Shown here: positions 58,271 to 64,000 of the stretch, in pieces
How the letters are laid out: each line of letters starts with the position of its first letter
Numbering within the stretch: position 1 is the first letter of the stretch
Assembly: GCA_964611335.1 (NCBI GenBank)
Contig: CAZSXR010000004.1
Location: forward strand, 124,001-188,000
Source of the DNA: BOG-1112 sp964611335
Lineage (GTDB): Bacteria; Bdellovibrionota_B; Oligoflexia; Oligoflexales; Bog-1112
DNA length: 64,000 nt
Reading direction: 5' to 3'
Position numbers and translations under genes: made by a program
Notes under the pieces: model-generated
Databases searched by the model: none
Told to the model about the DNA's origin: nothing
Seen by the model: the letters and a program-made list of their open reading frames with translations, nothing else

Positions 58271-59349
58271 ATACCAGTTCTAACGATCTTCCCTTCGTTG
58301 TCAGTCTTCTTGCTACACTAGCAAAGATTGTCATTATCTTTTTAGTGGGCTTGCATATTCCTCCTGTAATGGTGTGGTTAGAACGACGCATTCCTGCATT
58401 AATGCAAAGGCGTAGAGGTCCAAATCGCGTTGGTCTTTTTAAGTTTCGCTTGTGGGGGCTTTTTCAATCTCTTGCAGACGCAATCAAATTGGTTTTTAAA
58501 GAAGAATCTGTACCAGAAGGGGCGAATAAATATTTTTATCATCTTGCTCCTGTATTTAGTGTTTTTCCAGCTTTTCTCGTCCTCTCTGCTATCCCTTTTG
58601 GTGAATCCCTTACAATTGCAGGCTATACAATTCCACTAGTCCTCATCAGACTCAATGTAGGTTTTCTCTTCATCATTGCCATTGCTGGCATGGGTATATA
58701 TGGCATCACACTTTCAGGTTGGGCTGCAAACAGCACTTTTTCCTTACTTGGTTCTTTGAGAGCCTCCGCTCAAATGATCAGTTACGAAATTCCACTAGGG
58801 CTATCGTTAGTTCCTCTTGTTCTTGTTTTTGATTCATTAGACCTCACTCAAATAGTGAGAGGACAAGAACATGTTTGGAATTGGGGTGTAATACTTTGTC
58901 CCATTTCATTTTTTATATTTCTGATTTGTATGTTTGCAGAAACAAACCGCACTCCTTTTGATTTGGCGGAAGCAGAAAGCGAACTAGTTGTAGGTTACCA
59001 CACAGAATATGGGTCCGGTAAATTCGCCGCTTTTTTTCTCTCCGAATATGTCAGCATGTTTGGCCTTAGCTGTGTATGTTCTGTGTTGTTTTTTGGTGGT
59101 TGGCAAATTCCTTTTGTTTCTCAAAAACTTCTTTTTGAGGTTTTAAGAAATCAGAATTTAGTTGCTTTCATCGGAGTCCTTGTTCTTTTGGTGAAAGCAG
59201 CTTTTTTCATGTTTTTGTATGTTTGGGTACGATGGACGATTCCACGATTTCGATATGATCAGTTGATGAAATTAGGTTGGAAATTTTTAGTACCCCTAGG
59301 CCTTGCTAATATTTTAATCACCGCAGGCGTTTTAGCTCTGAAATTTTAG
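58261..59349 (+). CDS. nuoH: NADH-quinone oxidoreductase subunit H
   Basis: NuoH forms the quinone chamber of complex I with eight spans. The 362-residue protein has VMVWLERRIPALMQRRRGPNRVG, the loop that docks to the peripheral arm, and NRTPFDLAEAESELVVGYHTEYGS, with the conserved acids of the proton path near the quinone site. The start overlaps nuoA by 10 bases. nuoJ follows 11 bases later. Confidence 0.95.
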   Translation: MGLDTSSNDLPFVVSLLATLAKIVIIFLVGLHIPPVMVWLERRIPALMQRRRGPNRVGLFKFRLWGLFQSLADAIKLVFKEESVPEGANKYFYHLAPVFSVFPAFLVLSAIPFGESLTIAGYTIPLVLIRLNVGFLFIIAIAGMGIYGITLSGWAANSTFSLLGSLRASAQMISYEIPLGLSLVPLVLVFDSLDLTQIVRGQEHVWNWGVILCPISFFIFLICMFAETNRTPFDLAEAESELVVGYHTEYGSGKFAAFFLSEYVSMFGLSCVCSVLFFGGWQIPFVSQKLLFEVLRNQNLVAFIGVLVLLVKAAFFMFLYVWVRWTIPRFRYDQLMKLGWKFLVPLGLANILITAGVLALKF

Positions 59350-59360
59350 AGAGATTTGCT

Positions 59361-59864
59361 ATGAATGAGATGATTCTTTTTGGAGCTCTTGCTAGCCTCA
59401 TCACTCTTTGTTCTATACTTGTTGTAAGTTTGCCCAACCCTGTAAGCGCAGCTATATTTCTTGTTATCGATTTGTTTTTGCTTGCAGGTGTTTATGCTTT
59501 TCAAGGTGCGGATTTTGCCGCTGCTATTCAAATTATCATATACACCGGTGCGATTCTTGTTCTGTTTTTATTCGTCATAATGATTTTGAATTTGGATCCG
59601 AAACGGATTTTTTTAGACCAACCTTGGCGAATAAGAGAGCAGCTTATCCTTTTTGCAATTGTTGCAAGTTTTACATTTCTAGCTTTGAAGTTGAAAAATG
59701 TGGGAGCAGCAGGAAAATCCACTTTTCAAGTAGCAGACAACACGCAGGACCTTGCTCTTCTTCTTTTTAAAACCTATGTTTGGCCATTCGAAATCGTTTC
59801 TATGTTGATTCTTTTATCGATCATTGGTGCTATTTCGATTGCACGCAAACATAAAGATAAGTGA
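59361..59864 (+). CDS. nuoJ: NADH-quinone oxidoreductase subunit J
   Basis: NuoJ is a five-span membrane subunit. The 167-residue protein has VVSLPNPVSAAIFLVIDLFLLAGVY, a conserved third-span segment FAAAIQIIIYTGAILVLFLFVIMIL, and a final span near IVSMLILLSIIGAISIARK. GAGAGATTTGCT precedes the ATG. It lies between nuoH and nuoK with short gaps. Usually nuoI precedes nuoJ; here nuoI is missing from the locus. Confidence 0.93.
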   Translation: MNEMILFGALASLITLCSILVVSLPNPVSAAIFLVIDLFLLAGVYAFQGADFAAAIQIIIYTGAILVLFLFVIMILNLDPKRIFLDQPWRIREQLILFAIVASFTFLALKLKNVGAAGKSTFQVADNTQDLALLLFKTYVWPFEIVSMLILLSIIGAISIARKHKDK

Positions 59865-59880
59865 GTGGGAGAACTCCTAA

Positions 59881-60180
59881 ATGCCTATTGAATATTATTT
59901 GTATCTTGCTCTGATAATGTTTGTCTGTGGGATTTGCGGGGTTTTATTCCGACGCAACCTAATTTTTGTTTTGATGAGCATAGAGTTGATGTTGAATGCT
60001 GTGAATTTGGTTTTCGTTTCTGGTTCAACGTTTCTAAAAAATCTTGATGGGCAGATCATGGTTTTTTTTATTATTACTGTAGCAGCTTGTGAAGCCGCTG
60101 TAGGGTTAGCAATGGCTGTCGCTCTCTTTCGTCGTTATGGCACCATTTCAACAGACTTTTATCGAATTTTAAGAGGATAG
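59881..60180 (+). CDS. nuoK: NADH-quinone oxidoreductase subunit K
   Basis: NuoK is a three-span subunit of 99 residues, the standard length. Two conserved Glu residues sit within spans: one in LMSIELMLNAVNLVF and one in TVAACEAAVGLAMAVAL, both needed for proton pumping in known homologues. GGGAG precedes the ATG by about 10 bases. nuoL follows 18 bases later. Confidence 0.95.
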   Translation: MPIEYYLYLALIMFVCGICGVLFRRNLIFVLMSIELMLNAVNLVFVSGSTFLKNLDGQIMVFFIITVAACEAAVGLAMAVALFRRYGTISTDFYRILRG

Positions 60181-60197
60181 AAAGTCAGGGGATAAAC

Positions 60198-62138
60198 ATG
60201 CTTATTGGGTGGCTCCTTTTTTTTCCATTGTTTGGCTCCCTTCTCAACGGGCTTTTGCTCCCAAGAAACTCTAAAAAGCTATCTCATGCAGTGGGGGTTG
60301 CTGGAGTTTTATGCGCCTTTCTATGTTCTGTGCCACTTTTTATGTCTGTTGTGGGTGAACATTCACAAGCAAGTATTCATTACGCCTATTCCTGGATTCA
60401 TGCAGGACCTTTAAATTTAGGTTTAGAATTTGTTCTCGATCGTTTGTCAGGAATGATGCTCCTCATTGTAACAGGCATAGGATCCTTGATTCATATTTAT
60501 GCTGGAGCCTACATGCACGAGGAAAAAACCACATATAGGTTTTTTTCCTATCTCAATCTTTTTGTTTTCATGATGCTGCTTCTTGTTCTCGGAAATAACA
60601 TGCTTGTCATGTTTATTGGTTGGGAAGGAGTCGGACTGTGCAGCTATCTTCTCATCGGTTACTGGTATGAAAAGAAGGCAAATGCAGCAGCAGGGATGAA
60701 AGCTTTTGTTGTGAACCGTATAGGTGACTTCGGTTTCTTACTCGGTATTTTCCTATGTTATAAAACTTTTCACACACTTTCTTTTTCAGAACTTCGAGAT
60801 CTCCTGACAGGAAATACCGGTCTTACAGACCCCATGTTGGAATCTATCAGTTGGATTGCCCTCTGTCTTTTTATTGGAGCTTGCGGAAAATCTGCCCAAT
60901 TTCCGTTGTATGTTTGGTTGCCTGACGCGATGGCAGGACCAACCCCTGTATCTGCTCTGATCCATGCTGCAACAATGGTGACAGCTGGAATTTACATGAT
61001 GACCCGCTTAAATTTTCTATATTATTTAGCACCAAATGTGATGACTTTTGTAGCACTGGTGGGAGCCTTCACCGCTCTGTTTGCTGCAACAATTGCTTTA
61101 GTACAGAATGACATCAAGAAAGTTCTCGCATATTCAACCGTAAGCCAACTTGGTTTTATGGTACTCGCTTGCGGGGTCGGAGCTTTCGATGCGGGAGTTT
61201 TCCATCTTTTGACACACGCTTGTTTTAAAGCTCTGCTCTTTCTCGGAGCAGGAAGCGTAATTGTTGCTATGCATCATAAACAAGATATTCAAGAGATGGG
61301 TGGTCTCTCTCAATATTTACCGATCACTCATAAAGTGTTTCTTATTGGCGTTCTTGCAATTATTGGTTTTCCTGGACTTTCAGGATTCTTTTCCAAAGAT
61401 GAAATTTTATGGCGTGCCTTTATTTTTCCAGAAGTGGGTTGGGTATTATGGGGAACCGCGACACTGGCTGCCATGTGTACAGCGTTTTACATGGTGCGTT
61501 TACTTTGCCTAACATTTTATGGGAAGAACAGAAGTGATGAACATACACGACATCATTTGCATGAGACTCCTAGGATGATGTGGGCTCCTCTTGTTGTTCT
61601 CGCGATTCTTAGTGTTTTTGTAGGGTATTTGGGTATTCCTGAATTTATGGCGAAAAGTGTCGGTGTTGAAAATTATTTCGCACACTATATGAGCACATTA
61701 CTGCATGTGCCACAGAATGGTTTTTGGAATTTTGCAAGTGAACACCATTCAGAACGATTGGAATGGAGCATGATGTTGCTTGCAACAGGACTCGGGTTGA
61801 CGAGCGCAGGAATTTCTTTTTATTTGTACAAAGATGGGCCGAATCTTCTTCTTGATAAATTAGAGAGTGATAACCCTGGAATCTACCGTTTGCTTTTAAA
61901 TAAATATTGGGTGGACGAGATTTACAACAAAATATGTATTCGTCCTTTGAAAGAAATGGCTGATTTTTTGTGGCGCGTGGTAGATATAAAAATTATCAAT
62001 GGATTTATTAATTTAATTGGTGAGACTCTCTTGTTCTTGAGCAGTCTCATGAGTTTACAAAATTCTGGGAGCTTGCATCGCTACGCTTCTGTCTTTATGT
62101 TTGGACTCATGGGTTTGGTTTTTTGGATATTGACTTAG
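60198..62138 (+). CDS. nuoL: NADH-quinone oxidoreductase subunit L
   Basis: NuoL is the distal antiporter-like proton pump with the long lateral helix. The 646-residue protein has GWEGVGLCSYLLIGYWYEK with the key Glu, AFVVNRIGDFGFLLG, SAQFPLYVWLPDAMAGPTPVSALIHAATMVTAGIYMM and ALVQNDIKKVLAYSTVSQLGFM with the central Lys. A lateral-helix region (LESDNPGIYRLLLNKYWVDEIYNK) and a final span close the chain. The start is the ATG at 60198. It is followed after 41 bases by nuoM. Confidence 0.95.
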   Translation: MLIGWLLFFPLFGSLLNGLLLPRNSKKLSHAVGVAGVLCAFLCSVPLFMSVVGEHSQASIHYAYSWIHAGPLNLGLEFVLDRLSGMMLLIVTGIGSLIHIYAGAYMHEEKTTYRFFSYLNLFVFMMLLLVLGNNMLVMFIGWEGVGLCSYLLIGYWYEKKANAAAGMKAFVVNRIGDFGFLLGIFLCYKTFHTLSFSELRDLLTGNTGLTDPMLESISWIALCLFIGACGKSAQFPLYVWLPDAMAGPTPVSALIHAATMVTAGIYMMTRLNFLYYLAPNVMTFVALVGAFTALFAATIALVQNDIKKVLAYSTVSQLGFMVLACGVGAFDAGVFHLLTHACFKALLFLGAGSVIVAMHHKQDIQEMGGLSQYLPITHKVFLIGVLAIIGFPGLSGFFSKDEILWRAFIFPEVGWVLWGTATLAAMCTAFYMVRLLCLTFYGKNRSDEHTRHHLHETPRMMWAPLVVLAILSVFVGYLGIPEFMAKSVGVENYFAHYMSTLLHVPQNGFWNFASEHHSERLEWSMMLLATGLGLTSAGISFYLYKDGPNLLLDKLESDNPGIYRLLLNKYWVDEIYNKICIRPLKEMADFLWRVVDIKIINGFINLIGETLLFLSSLMSLQNSGSLHRYASVFMFGLMGLVFWILT

Positions 62139-62179
62139 TGTTTAAGAATTTCATTCCTTGACAGGATGGCGAAGCGACA

Positions 62180-63760
62180 ATGATTGACTGGATAAGTGCA
62201 CATATACTGACTCTTGTTATTTTTTTGCCTCTGTTTTTTGCAGGAATTGTTGTTGCAGTCCCCAATAGACAGCTTTCACAAAGTCTTGCTCTTGCTGGAT
62301 CCTTATTAACTTTTGTATTCTCTTTACACCTTTGGTGTCATTTTCAAACCGGTACACCTTCCTTACAATTTGTTGAAAAATATAATTGGATCCCCTCTTT
62401 AGGCATTGAGTATTTTGTCGGCATAGACGGATTAAACTTGTTACTGGTGTTACTCACTACCTTTCTCACCCCCTGTGTATTGTTAAGCTTATGGAATGGC
62501 ACACAAAATCACTTCAAGGCTTTCCTAAGTTGTCTTTTATTACTGGAAAGTGGGATGATTGGAGCACTCGTAGCTTTTGATCTCTTGTTTTTTTACGTCT
62601 TTTGGGAAGTCATGCTTATTCCCATGTATTTCATCATTGGGATTTGGGGGGGAGCTAATAGAATTTACGCAACCACGAAGTTTATTATTTATACTTTCGT
62701 AGGATCTTTGCTGATGCTGATTGCGGCCATCACTCTTTACATTCTGCATCAAAAAGAATTTGGTTTTTATTCTACTAATCTTCTCGATCTTTACAAAATA
62801 ACCTCTCTCAATGCAGATATGCAAAATCTATTATTTCTTGCATTTGCTTTAGCTTTCGCAATCAAAGTTCCTATTTGGCCTTTCCACACGTGGTTACCCC
62901 ATGCACATACAGAAGCACCTACAAGTGGATCTGTGATCCTTGCGGGGATCATGCTTAAAATGGGGACTTACGGATTCTTGAGATTTGCACTTCCTTTGTT
63001 CCCTATGGCTTTGATGCACTACTCCTCTTTTCTTCTTGCCCTGGGAGTTATAGGGATCATTTACGGAGCGCTCATGGCATGGATGCAAGAGGACGCGAAG
63101 AAATTGGTTGCTTATTCTTCTGTCTCACATTTAGGTTTTGTTGTGATTGGTTCTGTTGTTGTTTTGAACAATCAACTTTCGGAAGAAGCATTAACTGGCG
63201 CTCTCTATCAGATGATCAACCATGGTGTAAGTACAGGAGCATTATTTTTTCTTGTAGGTATGATTTACGAACGTAGACACACGAGAAATTTATGCGACTT
63301 CGGTGGACTTGCGAATGTAATGCCTTGGTTTTCAATATGTTTGATTCTAGCAACTTTAGGCTCTATAGGCTTACCTGGAACCGGTGGATTCATAGGTGAG
63401 TTTTTGATTCTTCTCGGCGTATTTAAGTTTAATGCTATAGCTGGAATACTAGCTTCGAGCGGAGTTGTTTTAGGTGCGATTTACATGTTGAATATGGTTA
63501 TGAAAATACTTTTTGGTCCGCTCAACCATCCTGAAAACAAAACCCTAAAAGACATGAGTCTTACTGAGAAAATATATTTGATCCCCCTCTGTGCTTTAAT
63601 CTTGATTATGGGGATTTACCCGAATCTCTTTTTAGATAAATCTCGAGCATCGATTCAGCATCTCGCAGAGCATCTCACACAGTACAGGTTGAGTACTGTC
63701 GTTCAGAATACTCATGTAAGTGAAGATGCTTTGTTGCTTCCACACTCTATTGACAACTAA
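62180..63760 (+). CDS. nuoM: NADH-quinone oxidoreductase subunit M
   Basis: NuoM is the second antiporter-like pump. The 526-residue protein has FYVFWEVMLIPMYFIIGIWGG with the key Glu, AIKVPIWPFHTWLPHAHTEAPTSGSVILAGIMLKMGTYGFLRF, and MQEDAKKLVAYSSVSHLGFVVIG with the central Lys, followed by QMINHGVSTGALFFLVG. The C-terminal tail of about 40 residues is longer than average. It precedes nuoN by 11 bases. Confidence 0.95.
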   Translation: MIDWISAHILTLVIFLPLFFAGIVVAVPNRQLSQSLALAGSLLTFVFSLHLWCHFQTGTPSLQFVEKYNWIPSLGIEYFVGIDGLNLLLVLLTTFLTPCVLLSLWNGTQNHFKAFLSCLLLLESGMIGALVAFDLLFFYVFWEVMLIPMYFIIGIWGGANRIYATTKFIIYTFVGSLLMLIAAITLYILHQKEFGFYSTNLLDLYKITSLNADMQNLLFLAFALAFAIKVPIWPFHTWLPHAHTEAPTSGSVILAGIMLKMGTYGFLRFALPLFPMALMHYSSFLLALGVIGIIYGALMAWMQEDAKKLVAYSSVSHLGFVVIGSVVVLNNQLSEEALTGALYQMINHGVSTGALFFLVGMIYERRHTRNLCDFGGLANVMPWFSICLILATLGSIGLPGTGGFIGEFLILLGVFKFNAIAGILASSGVVLGAIYMLNMVMKILFGPLNHPENKTLKDMSLTEKIYLIPLCALILIMGIYPNLFLDKSRASIQHLAEHLTQYRLSTVVQNTHVSEDALLLPHSIDN

Positions 63761-63771
63761 CGGAGGCTCCA

Positions 63772-64000
63772 TTGAGTATTCCTTTTCATATGTATATTAA
63801 TGCCTCACCGATACTTCTTCTCTCGATTGCAAGTATGATCACAGTCCTATTTCCATCTTTTGGCGGGAAGCAAAAATATCCCTTATACTTCTTCTCGTTG
63901 ATTGCTGTAGGCGCAACTTTGCTAGCACTTGCCTTTTTCCCTCAAACAGAATCGTATTGGAAAGGGGCCTTTATTTCTGACAATCTTGCGTGGCTTGGTC
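63772..64000 (+). CDS. nuoN: NADH-quinone oxidoreductase subunit N (3' partial)
   Basis: The frame starts at TTG 63772 with CGGAGG about 5 bases upstream and runs open to the window end, giving 76 residues. It begins SIPFHMYINASPILLLSIASMITVLF and shows two hydrophobic spans, consistent with the NuoN N-terminus. Position directly after nuoM is the usual order. Only the first quarter is seen, so the motifs cannot be checked. Confidence 0.8.
   Translation, partial: MSIPFHMYINASPILLLSIASMITVLFPSFGGKQKYPLYFFSLIAVGATLLALAFFPQTESYWKGAFISDNLAWLG

Noticed and set aside
60198..63760. Mrp-type or hydrogenase-4 antiporter genes
   Set aside because: The order A-H-J-K-L-M-N and the NuoH quinone-chamber motifs fit complex I, and no Mrp-specific small subunits are present.
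1..64000. CRISPR array or insertion sequence
   Set aside because: No regularly spaced repeats and no transposase gene were seen; the only mobile element is the tRNA-Pro integrated one.

Overview
This is a compact, AT-rich chromosomal segment of a Gram-negative bacterium. The envelope signs are a SurA-type periplasmic foldase, a heptose isomerase for LPS (GmhA), a lipobox lipoprotein, many signal peptides and beta-barrel-like proteins. The mix of genes (HutF/HutG, a one-gene RRM protein, ArgR with a divergent arginine cluster, a split nuo locus, a sigma-54 activator) would suit a Bdellovibrionota/Oligoflexia or other deltaproteobacteria-like lineage. That placement is inference, because no rRNA or other strong marker lies in the window.

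Region by region. Positions 1-11.3 kb hold an arginine regulon: argJ-argB-argD on the minus strand diverge from carA-carB-argF-argG-argH on the plus strand. Most junctions overlap by a few bases. The shared 197-bp intergenic region carries a near-perfect ARG box and a weaker second box 3 bp away, placed over the carA promoter. CarB ends before the allosteric (MGS-like) domain. Positions 11.2-22.6 kb hold a short asparaginase, two polytopic glycosyltransferase-like proteins, and a long minus-strand run: acyl-CoA dehydrogenase, CAP-domain protein, beta-barrel-like protein, class III aminotransferase, rmuC, M48 protease, argR. Positions 22.7-35.1 kb hold an RRM protein, hemE, gmhA, gpmI, an APC permease with a structured leader that contains a 33-codon ORF and a terminator, a two-component pair (histidine kinase plus sigma-54 activator without a DNA-binding domain), a flavoprotein and an ABC-2 exporter.

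Positions 35,195-43,858 are an 8.6-kb integrative element at the 3' end of tRNA-Pro, bounded by 27-bp direct repeats of the tRNA end. The core is integrase, excisionase-like HTH, Prim-Pol/DUF3987 replication protein and a divergent XRE repressor. The cargo is three uncharacterised minus-strand genes: an Orc1/Cdc6-like AAA+ ATPase, an HTH plus PD-(D/E)XK-like nuclease, and a HEPN-like (Rx4H) plus zinc-ribbon protein. These look like a candidate defence or toxin module and are the most interesting part of the window. The element also holds several large inverted repeats.

Positions 44-48.2 kb hold six secreted proteins of unknown function. Positions 48.3-57.9 kb hold hutG-hutF, tRNA-His, a mfd-parvulin-surA operon, sodB and gpsA. 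Positions 57.9-64 kb hold the membrane-arm complex I genes nuoA-H-J-K-L-M-N, with nuoN cut by the window end and the peripheral-arm genes absent.
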